From Sedimentitalea sp042687825 (lineage in GTDB: Bacteria; Pseudomonadota; Alphaproteobacteria; Rhodobacterales; Rhodobacteraceae), in assembly GCF_042687825.1 (NCBI RefSeq), contig NZ_JBHUQE010000005.1, positions 1-64,000 of the forward strand: 64,000 nucleotides of DNA. Reading direction: 5' to 3'. The position numbers and the translations under genes are program-made. Below, piece after piece: positions 1 through 7,530 of this stretch; the first letter of the stretch is position 1; the number at the start of each line of letters is the position of its first letter. The notes below the pieces were generated by a model. That model saw only the letters and a program-made list of their open reading frames with translations, was not told where the DNA came from and ran no database searches.

Positions 1-201
1 AACCGATTTGTGCAACAAGGCCAATCATTCCACTACCCAATGTCTCTCGAAAGTGCGCACTCAATCATGAAATATAAGGGTCGTGCGACACGATCGAACA
101 AACTATTTGAACCGAGGTCTGGTAGGAAAGCAGGTGGTGTTCGCACATATCTCGCCAAGGATCAGGGGGCCGCGACCGTCCCTGGAACGAGGCCGTCAGG
201 T

Positions 202-222
202 AAAAGGTCCGGGGGACCTTTT
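202..222. repeat. Perfect hairpin, 9-bp arms
   Basis: AAAAGGTCC and GGACCTTTT form a perfect inverted repeat around a GGG loop. The right arm belongs to a short segment that recurs at 14742-14762. There is no gene directly upstream on either strand that it obviously terminates. Confidence 0.5.
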
Positions 223-248
223 GCGGTCGGAGCGATCGAAGATCAGGG

Positions 249-306
249 GGCACGCAGTGCGCCCGCGTCGTGCCAAAGGCACGCAGTGTGCCCGCGTCGT
301 GCCAAA
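249..306. repeat. 29-bp tandem direct repeat, two copies
   Basis: Positions 249-277 and 278-306 are adjacent 29-base copies that differ at one base (C at 260, T at 289). A third copy begins at 307 but breaks down after about seven bases. Each unit contains the self-complementary GTGCC-AAA-GGCAC across the junction, so the array can also fold. Confidence 0.75.
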
Positions 307-644
307 GGCACGCCTGCGGAGCGAAGAAGACGGTCGGACGCGGCCCGGGCTGGCAGCCCGCGCCAAATTCTCCCTCTGTGGGACATCTACTATACGCGAC
401 TTCATCGCAGCAGATCAGCCCGAGTCGTGCCTCTGCTGTGCTCTGCGCGTTTGGGGCAGTATAAGTCCACCGCCCCTACCGGGACGCGGCTCACCCCGCT
501 TCAACCACACAACGGAGCGGCAGGACGACGCGGGATATCCAAGGATGGGATTCATCTGTGCGCGACGGCGTGAACTCTGCCTATCCGCCGCCCTTGGGCA
601 TTGCCCGCCTGTTAAAAAACGGAGTCAAACCGGTTATCCCGCCC

Positions 645-1205
645 TCACGGCTCTGACAGCCGCATACGGACCTCGCCCTGGCGCATCGCGCCGAAGATCA
701 AAAAGCCATCGTCCTCGATCTGCGGATGTTCGCTGACCCAGTCGCGAAAGCGGTCGTTGGTGACCACGCGGGCCTGCAGATGCGTGGCGGCTGCCAGCAG
801 CAGCGGGTCGGCGGGCGTTCCTTTTGGCGCGACAAAGACCTGACGCGCGGAAATCCCCAGCGCCTTGGCCAGCGCATGCGGCCCCAGATACCGTTGGCCG
901 ATCTTGTAGCCGGCATTGGCGTCGAACCAGACCACCGGCACATATCCCTGCCGGCTCAATTCCTGCAGCACCTTGCGCACCGTTTCGATCCTGGCCTGCC
1001 CATCTTGCCAGTGCATCACATTCGACCCATCGACCACGATAAACCGCTCTTGCCGCCGCCGGCGTGCTATCAGGATCAGGATCGTGGCGGCCAGCAGGCA
1101 GACAGCGAAAAACGGAAAAAGAACCCCCGACAGCGGACCGGGAATCAGGATTGAACCGGCGAGTCCGGCAAGAGAAATCAAAAAGACGACGAAAGGAACA
1201 GGCAC
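645..1205 (-). CDS. Membrane-anchored NYN/Zc3h12a-type ribonuclease domain protein
   Basis: A 186-residue protein. Residues about 4-47 are two hydrophobic segments forming a hairpin, followed by an RRRR stretch that favours a cytoplasmic C-terminal domain. From about residue 54 the chain matches the Zc3h12a-like NYN (PIN-fold) ribonuclease family: a first acidic strand FIVVDGSNVMHW, a middle VVWFDAN strand and a VVTNDRFRDW motif that supply the expected metal-binding aspartates. The start is a GTG at 1205 with no strong Shine-Dalgarno, so the exact start is uncertain. The gene stands alone. An RNase role is inferred from the fold; the substrate is unknown. Confidence 0.75.
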   Translation of the reverse strand: MPVPFVVFLISLAGLAGSILIPGPLSGVLFPFFAVCLLAATILILIARRRRQERFIVVDGSNVMHWQDGQARIETVRKVLQELSRQGYVPVVWFDANAGYKIGQRYLGPHALAKALGISARQVFVAPKGTPADPLLLAAATHLQARVVTNDRFRDWVSEHPQIEDDGFLIFGAMRQGEVRMRLSEP

Positions 1206-1533
1206 CGGTATTCAGAATCTTAGGCGGGGCCTTCAGGATCGCAAAACTTTGCTAAAGTTCCGTTGTGACGTGGGGAAGGGAAGGTTCCCGCTCACAGACT
1301 CGGCCCCTTCAACTGTCCCGCGCACCTGTTCCGGAAAATTGCACAGGTCGCAGCGTCCAAGCATCGTTGCCGAAAGACCGGCCCAGTTCCACCGAAAGAC
1401 GGCACAATCCCGGCAGCAAAGGACCCCATTACCGGCTCCTGCAGGCTCTGCCTGTCAGGAGGCCGCCCCATGCATGTTGCGCATTGCCCCGGGCGACGGA
1501 CCCGGGCAGCCCGAACGGGCCACCCGAACTGTT
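1206..1533. other. Intergenic stretch without a recognised gene
   Basis: These 328 bases separate two minus-strand genes and should contain the promoter of the NYN gene. Two imperfect direct copies of CCGAAAGAC occur at 1370-1378 and 1392-1400. I see no convincing ORF, RNA gene or terminator here. Confidence 0.4.
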
Positions 1534-1719
1534 TCAGGAACCGGTGGGCGCGCAGACTGTGGCGCCGGCTTCGGTTGTGGCCAGTTGGTAACCCACGGCA
1601 CAGCTGGCGTTGCCGGCCTTGTCAAAGGTCGGCTGCACATAGACCGGTGTCGGATCGGGCTGGGCACAGGCGGTAAGGGCCAACGCGCTTAGGCCGAGTG
1701 CGGCAATTCTGAGTTTCAT
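1534..1719 (-). CDS. Small lipoprotein, hypothetical
   Basis: A 61-residue protein beginning with a lipoprotein signal peptide: basic MKLR, a hydrophobic LGLSALAL core and a lipobox ending LTAC, so Cys18 is the probable lipidated residue. The mature part is about 44 residues, with two further cysteines that could form a periplasmic disulfide. The ATG at 1719 is preceded by GAGGAG about ten bases away, which selects it over longer frames. I do not recognise a family. Small lipoproteins of this kind are common in Rhodobacterales. Confidence 0.65.
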   Translation of the reverse strand: MKLRIAALGLSALALTACAQPDPTPVYVQPTFDKAGNASCAVGYQLATTEAGATVCAPTGS

Positions 1720-1856
1720 GATGTGCAATCTCCTCGCTTTGAATGGGTATCCCAAACCAGTTCTGGAATATGCATTGAAGAATAGGCGGGCGGCCACGCG
1801 CTGGCAACATGGGTGGCACATTTCGACCCTGGGCGGCAGGATTTCGGTCGGGCAAG

Positions 1857-1886
1857 AAAAAAGGGGCGACCGGTTCTGGTCGCCCC
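1857..1886 (-). terminator. Rho-independent terminator of the VPLPA-CTERM gene
   Basis: On the minus strand GGGGCGACC pairs perfectly with GGTCGCCCC around a six-base loop, followed by six T residues (A at 1857-1862 on the plus strand). It begins about 34 bases beyond the stop codon at 1920. Confidence 0.9.
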
Positions 1887-1919
1887 TGTTCGCATCTTCA
1901 GGTCGTGTCGCGGCCGAAA

Positions 1920-2576
1920 TCAGGCCTGACGCTGTTTGCGCCGGCGGGCGAATGCCCCCAGCCCGGCCAGACCGGTGACCAGCAGCAGACCCGCTGCCGG
2001 AACCGGAACCGCAGCGATGTCCAGGCGAATGACCATGTCGTCATAATCCTGGTCGCCGGCCCCGTCGCCAAAGAAGGCGTAGACCGTGGTCACGTCACCA
2101 ACCGCATTACGGATGTCGGTGAAGGCCATGTGCAGATCCGGGCTGTTGGCCTGGCCGCTGTTGTTGTCGATGAAGAAGTTGCCACCGAGATTGGTCAGGA
2201 AGCGCAGATCGACAAAGTTACCGGTATTCAAGTAGGTGAAGGTGTCACCGACATTCGACGTCAGGTTGTCAAAGGTCGTACCGCCAAAGGACAGGCGTGC
2301 GCCATTGTTGGCCCCGGCCTCGGACCCCAGATAGGTCGCCGTGATCACCGTGTTCGGATCGACCGTCAGGCCGCCAAAGCCGGCGCCACCGATACCGTTG
2401 ACATCCTGAAAGTCAACGATTGCATGCGGCAGCGGCGGAACGACGTTGTCGTACATGCCCGCAGGCAGTGTCGTAGAGGTCGGGTTCCCGACGATTCCAA
2501 AAGTTGCTGCGGCTGCGGATACGGTCATGCCGACGACCGCCACTGCCGAATATGTAAGGGTTTTGAAAGTGTTCAC
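1920..2576 (-). CDS. VPLPA-CTERM sorting domain protein
   Basis: A 218-residue exported protein. The start is taken as GTG at 2576 because AGGA lies seven bases upstream and the signal peptide (TLTYSAVAVVGMTVSAAAA) follows at once; upstream ATGs lack a Shine-Dalgarno. The mature part is glycine, asparagine and aspartate rich with the motif GDQDYDDMVIRLDI. The C-terminus has the sorting signature VPVPAAGLLL, a hydrophobic helix and an ARRRK basic tail, as in the Rhodobacterales VPLPA variant of PEP-CTERM proteins processed by an exosortase. The probable location is the cell surface or exopolysaccharide matrix. No exosortase gene is in the window. Function beyond sorting is unknown. Confidence 0.85.
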   Translation of the reverse strand: MNTFKTLTYSAVAVVGMTVSAAAATFGIVGNPTSTTLPAGMYDNVVPPLPHAIVDFQDVNGIGGAGFGGLTVDPNTVITATYLGSEAGANNGARLSFGGTTFDNLTSNVGDTFTYLNTGNFVDLRFLTNLGGNFFIDNNSGQANSPDLHMAFTDIRNAVGDVTTVYAFFGDGAGDQDYDDMVIRLDIAAVPVPAAGLLLVTGLAGLGAFARRRKQRQA

Positions 2577-2936
2577 TTTTTTTTCCTCGCTAACACTGGG
2601 CGTTTTGTACTGGTTCGTTTCAAATTCCATTGAACATATATTAACTAGCAAGTTTTCGCCGACAGGGCAATTTCTTTCTGATTTGAGCCAAATTTTCGAT
2701 TGCAAACGAATCACTTGGTGGCAAGAGACCGTCAAACCGACGCGAACGTGGTCAGAATGCGTGTCAGCGGCACCGTGCGGACCGTCTCTGGCCCGGACAT
2801 GAAGCGCACCGAAAACCCGTGTCTGCCGCGACGGATCTCGCGTGTACTGTTGCCGTGCAGGATCGGTGTTACTCCTTGCGGAGCATCCGCCCGGGAACCT
2901 GCCATCGGCAGGCCCAGGGCGAAATGTTGCATCGGA
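2577..2936. other. Promoter region, partly AT-rich, no certain gene
   Basis: This 360-base gap separates two minus-strand genes. Its right part (about 2580-2700) is AT-rich relative to the rest of the window and should hold the promoter of the VPLPA-CTERM gene. A 66-codon minus frame from 2932 to 2732 follows the UspA stop, but has no recognised domain and a poor ribosome site, so I do not call it. Confidence 0.4.
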
Positions 2937-3344
2937 TCACCGAACCACGTGCACGGCGCAGCGGGCGTGGCGCACAACCTGCGCCGCGGTCGATCCCAGC
3001 AGCAGGTCCTGCATGCCGGGACGATGCGAGGCGATGATGATCAGGTCCGGATCGTTCTCTTCGGCCCAGTCCAGAATCGAACGCCCGGAATGTCCCTCGA
3101 TCACAATGGCCTGTGCGTTCGGCAGGGCTGACGCCAAATCGTTCAGCTGACCCTGAATCGCATCGCGCGCCTCGCGCAGGTAGTCGGCGGGCATATAGGA
3201 AATCGCATAGCCCGGTATGTGCTCGACCACATGCAACAGGGTTATGTTGGCCTCTGGCGCCGCCAGCAGCTGCGCCAGCTTCAGTGGAGCCGAGGTGTCG
3301 CGGTCAGCGTCAAAGGAAATTGGAACGAGAATATTGTGATACAT
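2937..3344 (-). CDS. Universal stress protein, UspA family
   Basis: A 135-residue single Usp domain. It starts MYHNILVPISFD, the conserved first strand of the family, and ends with the nucleotide-loop signature HRPG...LLLGSTAAQVVRHA followed by the last strand CAVHVVR. The G-x9-G-S/T type loop suggests ATP binding. The ATG at 3344 has GGGGAGA seven bases upstream. An FNR-like box lies 57-70 bases upstream of the start, so induction under low oxygen is likely; FNR control of usp genes is established in other bacteria. Cytoplasmic. Its exact role is unknown. Confidence 0.88.
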   Translation of the reverse strand: MYHNILVPISFDADRDTSAPLKLAQLLAAPEANITLLHVVEHIPGYAISYMPADYLREARDAIQGQLNDLASALPNAQAIVIEGHSGRSILDWAEENDPDLIIIASHRPGMQDLLLGSTAAQVVRHARCAVHVVR

Positions 3345-3400
3345 CGACTGTCTCCCCTTTTCTGTCGGCACCAGTCTGCGCCCGTACCGCGCAGACGGCC

Positions 3401-3414
3401 TTGATCCACATCAT
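3401..3414. promoter_or_regulatory. FNR-like box upstream of the UspA gene
   Basis: TTGAT-CCAC-ATCAT matches the FNR/FnrL consensus TTGAT-N4-ATCAA at nine of ten defined positions. It sits 57 bases upstream of the minus-strand ATG at 3344. Confidence 0.6.
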
Positions 3415-3437
3415 AAGATTTGCATGTGTCGCCCGTT

Positions 3438-3758
3438 TCAGCCAAAGGATTCTGCAACATCATACATCACCGGTTCGAACGACCGGCACAGCTCGTTTAT
3501 CTTGCGATTGCGCTTGCGCATTTCGTCGCTGCGCAACATCGCCTGGAAATCCTCGCGGCGTTTCCATTGCGAATAGTTGGCGATCCGGGTCTGCGCATCG
3601 TTCACATGCAGGCTGGCCGCGATGAATCCCGGCTGCTTGCTGATGAACTTGTCATAGGCATCGGTCAGCGCATCCAGCAGATCCTGACAGGTGCCCGGCG
3701 ACATTTCGAACGTCGTGATGACGGTCTGAACGTCACTGTCCTTGGTGATGGTTTGCAT
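3438..3758 (-). CDS. Antibiotic biosynthesis monooxygenase (ABM) domain protein
   Basis: A 106-residue protein with the ABM ferredoxin-like fold: strand VITTFEMSPG, helix CQDLLDALTDAYDKF, strand GFIAASLHVN, strand RIANYSQWKRREDFQAML. This pattern is shared by small dimeric monooxygenases and haem-degrading enzymes, but catalytic activity cannot be assigned from sequence alone. The gene starts 30 bases downstream of the ParA stop and is probably cotranscribed with it, with GGAGGAA just before the ATG. Many such proteins in Proteobacteria are uncharacterised. Confidence 0.75.
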   Translation of the reverse strand: MQTITKDSDVQTVITTFEMSPGTCQDLLDALTDAYDKFISKQPGFIAASLHVNDAQTRIANYSQWKRREDFQAMLRSDEMRKRNRKINELCRSFEPVMYDVAESFG

Positions 3759-3788
3759 CGGTTCCTCCTTGGTATTGGCCCCAGCCTA

Positions 3789-4421
3789 TCACAGCTGCTC
3801 CAGCCTTTCCTCGACTTCGCGCATCAGGGCCGCGATCTCTGCATGTGCCGGCCCCTTGGGCGCCTCCAGCGCTGCGCGCCCCTGTCCCAGCGTTTCGGCA
3901 TAGACGACCCGGTTGGTCATTGCCGTCTCGGCCGTGTCCGCGTCCAGTTCGGCGGCCTTTTCGGCGACATCGGCGGACAGTCTGGTCCCGGCACGCGCCC
4001 GGGTCATCACCATCAGCGCCGCCTTGTTCTCGCGGATCGCCAGGTCGAGCACCGCTTCGACGGCCCACAGGTCCAGATGCGAGGTCGCCACCGGGATCAG
4101 CACCAGATCGGCGGCGCGCAGGGCCGGACGCAGGTCGCTGTCGGCCTTTGGCGGCGTGTCGATGATCACGATGTCATGGTTATCGGCCAGTTTGCGGCAT
4201 TCGTAACTGACCCCCCAGGCCGAGGCCGTGGAGAACTCGACCCCCGGTTCCTCGCCGGTTTCAAGACGGGTCATGAACCAACGTCCGGCGCTGCCCTGCG
4301 GGTCGGTATCCATCAGGGCCACCGACCGCCCGGCACGGGCAAAGCCCACGGCCAGATTCACCGCCAGCGTGGTCTTGCCGGCCCCGCCCTTTTGTTGCGC
4401 GATCGTGATGATATGTCCCAT
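3789..4421 (-). CDS. ParA/MinD-type P-loop ATPase, orphan
   Basis: A 210-residue ParA-family protein. Residues about 9-20 hold the deviant Walker A KGGAGKTT, DTDPQG follows at about residue 40 and DTPPK is the Walker B-like motif near residue 90, all diagnostic of SIMIBI partition ATPases. No parB or centromere-like repeat array lies nearby, so it is not an obvious chromosome or plasmid partition pair; a role in positioning some other cargo is possible. The ATG at 4421 has GGGAGG five bases upstream. It is divergent from the exported protein at 4555. Confidence 0.82.
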   Translation of the reverse strand: MGHIITIAQQKGGAGKTTLAVNLAVGFARAGRSVALMDTDPQGSAGRWFMTRLETGEEPGVEFSTASAWGVSYECRKLADNHDIVIIDTPPKADSDLRPALRAADLVLIPVATSHLDLWAVEAVLDLAIRENKAALMVMTRARAGTRLSADVAEKAAELDADTAETAMTNRVVYAETLGQGRAALEAPKGPAHAEIAALMREVEERLEQL

Positions 4422-4554
4422 GGCACCTCCCGCTGTGCTGCGCCGCAGCTTACGCGGTTGCCGATGAGGCGCAATGGCCAATCAGACGCATCCCGGCACG
4501 GCGGTAATACTCGGTTAACCAAGCTTTCGGATGCTGAGCGCCGGAGGGAGCGCA

Positions 4555-5217
4555 ATGCGCTGCATCGTCATTGCCCTGTTGTTCTGCGCGGTCTGCGCGC
4601 CACCGGCCCTGGCCGGCGCCTGGTTGCGCGAGCAGAAAACCGCGTTCACCGCTCTGGGCGCGACGGTACGGGGCCACGATCAGGGCATCGATTACGAGAC
4701 CCGGTTCTATCTGGAATATGGCCTTCGTCCACGGGTTACCCTGGGGCTGGATTTCAACGAGATCCCCGGCAAGGCGGGGCATGCGCTGGTGTTTGCCCGC
4801 CTGCCCCTGGGCCGGCCCGACCGGCGCACCCGCCTGGCCCTGGAACTGGGCCTCGGCGGGCACCACTGGCAACGGGACTGGGCCGCCATGTACAAGATCG
4901 CGCTGGCCGCCGGACGGGGGTTTGAAAGCCGTTTGGGCAATGGCTGGATGGGGGTCGAAACGGCGGTTGAACGGCGCACCGGCCTGTCCGACCCGGCCTT
5001 CAAGCTGGATACGGTGGTCGGCCTGTCCTCGGGGTTCCGGTTCCGGCCTCTGATCAAACTGGAAACCGCCTATATGCGCGGCCAGCCGTTTAGCTGGGCG
5101 CTGAAACCCGGGGTCATGTTCGATCTGGCCGGCAGCACATGGGTGGTCGGTTTGGAACGGCGATCGGCGGCACAGGACACGCTGGGCGTGACCTTTGGAC
5201 TGTGGCGGAATTTCTGA
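4555..5217 (+). CDS. Exported hypothetical protein, barrel-like
   Basis: A 220-residue protein with a clear signal peptide (MRCIVIALLFCAVCAPPALA, cleavage near residue 20). The mature chain alternates short amphipathic strands ending in aromatic residues and finishes in FGLWRNF. A terminal aromatic residue and strand-rich sequence are typical of outer-membrane beta-barrels, so an outer-membrane location is possible but inferred. The ATG is preceded by GGAGGGAG. No family recognised. Confidence 0.6.
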   Translation: MRCIVIALLFCAVCAPPALAGAWLREQKTAFTALGATVRGHDQGIDYETRFYLEYGLRPRVTLGLDFNEIPGKAGHALVFARLPLGRPDRRTRLALELGLGGHHWQRDWAAMYKIALAAGRGFESRLGNGWMGVETAVERRTGLSDPAFKLDTVVGLSSGFRFRPLIKLETAYMRGQPFSWALKPGVMFDLAGSTWVVGLERRSAAQDTLGVTFGLWRNF

Positions 5218-5267
5218 ACCGGACCTGGCGGGCTTGACCCGCGCCCGGACCGGTCTAGTCTGGCCCG

Positions 5268-5756
5268 ATGCCCAGCCCGATCCGCCCCACCGACGACGCC
5301 GCACGCGCCCTGGCCCGCGATCTGATGGCGCAGGCCAGGATTGCCGCGCTGGGTGTTTTGACCCAACCGGGCACGCCCATGGTCACACGCATCGCCTTTG
5401 GCCTGTCGCCGGCCGGACAACCCCTGAGCCTGGTGTCGGATCTGGCCGCCCATACCGGCGCCCTGCGCGCCAACCCGGCCTGTTCGCTGCTGGTTGGCGA
5501 GGCCGGTGGGCGTGGCGATCCGCTGAACCAGCCGCGCCTGACCCTGCAGGCCCGGGCAAAGTTCCTGCCACGGGACGATCCGCGCCATGACGGCATCGCC
5601 GCGCATTACCTGCGGGACCATCCCAAGGCCAAGCTGTATATCAGCTTTGCCGATTTCGCCTTTGTCCGGTTCCGGATCACCGATGCGCATCTGAACGGCG
5701 GTTTCGGCAAGGCCTTTGTGCTGACACCGACAGATCTGGGCCTGACCACGGCCTGA
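5268..5756 (+). CDS. Pyridoxamine 5'-phosphate oxidase-fold (HugZ-like) protein
   Basis: A 162-residue protein of the FMN-binding split-barrel superfamily. Residues about 24-100 run IAALGVLTQPGTPMVTRIAFG, LSLVSDLAAHT and NPACSLLVGE, the strand pattern of PNPOx/HugZ proteins, followed by RLTLQARAKF and an FRITDAHLNGGFGKA segment typical of the family's C-terminal strand. Members bind FMN or haem; the true substrate is not predictable here. It stands alone on the plus strand, 50 bases after the preceding gene and convergent with lysK. Confidence 0.8.
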   Translation: MPSPIRPTDDAARALARDLMAQARIAALGVLTQPGTPMVTRIAFGLSPAGQPLSLVSDLAAHTGALRANPACSLLVGEAGGRGDPLNQPRLTLQARAKFLPRDDPRHDGIAAHYLRDHPKAKLYISFADFAFVRFRITDAHLNGGFGKAFVLTPTDLGLTTA

Positions 5757-5845
5757 ATCCGCAGGCGCGCGGTCGGGCCGGCGCCCGGCAACCCGAACAG
5801 GGCCGGACGGGCAAAGCGCAGGTGCAACGGCGGCGCGGGTTCGCC

Positions 5846-7420
5846 TCAGACCAGTTCGCCGGCCAGCGCGCGGTCGATCAGTTCCACGGTCTCGTCGATT
5901 CCATAAAGCGCGATAAAGCCACCAAAACGCGGACCCTGGCTGGCGCCCAGCAGCACCTCGTACAGCGCGGTGAACCAGCCGCGCATCGGATCGAAACGCT
6001 CGCGCCCCACGGCATAGACCACCGATTGCAGCGCCTCGTCCTCGATACGTCCATCATAGACGGCCAGTTGCGCGCGCAACTCCTGCAGCGCCTCGCGTTC
6101 GGCCTCGGTCGGGGCGCGATAGCTGCGGGTCGGTTTCACGAAATCGTTGAAATAGCGCAGCGCGAACCCGGCCGCCTTGTCCAGGTCGGGGTGGCTTTCC
6201 GGGGTTGCGTCGGGCGCATAGCGGCGGATGAACCCCCACAGTTGTTCCTTGTCCTCGGCACCGGACACCGAGGCCAGGTTCAGCAGCATCGCAAAGGGCA
6301 CGATCAGGGTGGATTCGGGTACGTCACCGCCGTGAATATGCCAGACCGGATTGTTCAGCCGTGCCTTGAGATCCTGCCCCTGATAGGCCCGCAACTGCTG
6401 GTGATACTCGTCGACCGCCTTGGGAATCACGTCGAAATACATGCGCTTGGCCGTTTTCGGCTTTTGGTACATGAAATAGGCCAGACTTTCGGTGCTGGCG
6501 TAGGTCAGCCATTCGTCGATGGAAACGCCATTGCCGCTGGATTTGCTGATCTTCTGGCCGTTCTCGTCCAGGAACAGCTCATAGGTGAAATGCTCGGGCC
6601 GACGGCCGCCCAACAATTCGCAGATCCGGTCATAGATCGGTGTGTTGGTGCTGTGATCCTTGCCATACATTTCGAAATCGACATCCAGCGCCGCCCAGCG
6701 GGCGCCAAAGTCGGGCTTCCACTGCAGTTTGACGTTGCCGCCGGTCACCGGCAGCGTCATTTCCTCGCCATCGTCGGTGTCAAAGGTGATGGTGCCGTTC
6801 TCGGCATCCACATGTTTCATCGGCACATACATCACCCGGTTGGTTTCCGGGTGGATCGGCAGAAAGATCGAATAGGTCTTGCGGCGCTCCTCGCGCAGCG
6901 ATTTCAGCATTACCGCCATGATCGCGTCATAGCGTTCGGCGGCGCGCAGCAGCACCTGGTCGAACTGGCCCGAGCGATAGAATTCGGTCGCCGAGATGAA
7001 CTCGTATTCAAACCCGAACGTGTCCAGAAACCGGCGCAGCATCGCGTTGTTGTGATGCCCAAAGCTTTCGAACTTGCCGAACGGGTCGGGCACGCTGGTC
7101 AGCGGGCGCTGCAGATGCGGTTCCAGCATCTCGGGGTTGGGCACGTTGCCGGGCACCTTGCGCATGCCATCCAGATCGTCGGAAAAACAGATCAGCCGGG
7201 TCGGGATGTCGCTGATGGTCTCAAAGGCCCGCTGGATCATCGTCGTGCGGGCAACCTCGCCAAAGGTGCCGATATGCGGCAGGCCGGACGGCCCATAGCC
7301 GGTCTCGAACAGCACATAGCCCTTTTCCGGCGGAGCCTTTTGATAGCGTTTGACCAACCGCCGCGCCTCTTCGAAAGGCCAGGCTTTGGACGCAAGGGCA
7401 GCTTCGCGCAGTTCAGGCAT
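5846..7420 (-). CDS. lysK: Lysyl-tRNA synthetase, class I
   Basis: A 524-residue class I (archaeal-type) LysRS, which charges tRNA-Lys with lysine using ATP. The Rossmann catalytic domain carries the HIGH-like motif PSGLPHIGT at residues 44-52 and the KMSKS-like motif KISKS near residue 290. The C-terminal part is helical, as in other class I LysRS anticodon domains. The start at 7420 gives MPELREAALASKAWPF, consistent with the family, with GGAG about eight bases upstream. Class I LysRS replaces the usual class II enzyme in many alphaproteobacteria; no second lysS is visible here. Confidence 0.95.
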   Translation of the reverse strand: MPELREAALASKAWPFEEARRLVKRYQKAPPEKGYVLFETGYGPSGLPHIGTFGEVARTTMIQRAFETISDIPTRLICFSDDLDGMRKVPGNVPNPEMLEPHLQRPLTSVPDPFGKFESFGHHNNAMLRRFLDTFGFEYEFISATEFYRSGQFDQVLLRAAERYDAIMAVMLKSLREERRKTYSIFLPIHPETNRVMYVPMKHVDAENGTITFDTDDGEEMTLPVTGGNVKLQWKPDFGARWAALDVDFEMYGKDHSTNTPIYDRICELLGGRRPEHFTYELFLDENGQKISKSSGNGVSIDEWLTYASTESLAYFMYQKPKTAKRMYFDVIPKAVDEYHQQLRAYQGQDLKARLNNPVWHIHGGDVPESTLIVPFAMLLNLASVSGAEDKEQLWGFIRRYAPDATPESHPDLDKAAGFALRYFNDFVKPTRSYRAPTEAEREALQELRAQLAVYDGRIEDEALQSVVYAVGRERFDPMRGWFTALYEVLLGASQGPRFGGFIALYGIDETVELIDRALAGELV

Positions 7421-7530
7421 GTCGCACTCCGAAAACAGTGGCCGCGCTGACTGCGCGACGGTGCTGCATCTCCTATTGCGCTGCCACCACCCCGTCAACA
7501 CGGCGGGGCATCTGCAGCATCGGAAGGACT

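Larger units (their letters stand above)
1..644. other. Gene-poor region with short repeats
   Basis: I see no credible protein gene in these 644 bases. The open frames present are arginine, proline and serine rich, lack a convincing ribosome binding site and overlap one another. The stretch holds a perfect hairpin (202-222), a 29-bp tandem duplication (249-306) and a segment (about 212-232) that recurs near 14742. It lies downstream of the minus-strand NYN gene. It may be remnant or repeat DNA, and the window start may cut a larger feature. Confidence 0.5.

Noticed and set aside
249..306. Possible CRISPR array
   Set aside because: The copies are directly adjacent with no spacers, only two are complete, and no cas genes are present.
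10..573. 187-codon open frame at the window start
   Set aside because: Low-complexity arginine and serine rich translation, overlaps a tandem repeat, no ribosome site and no domain.
1206..1533. Possible riboswitch in the NYN gene leader
   Set aside because: I could not find conserved cobalamin, TPP, SAM or glycine riboswitch motifs on either strand; only two short direct repeats.
2732..2932. 66-codon minus-strand frame just after the UspA stop
   Set aside because: No recognised domain and a weak ribosome site. Kept only as a note on the intergenic region.
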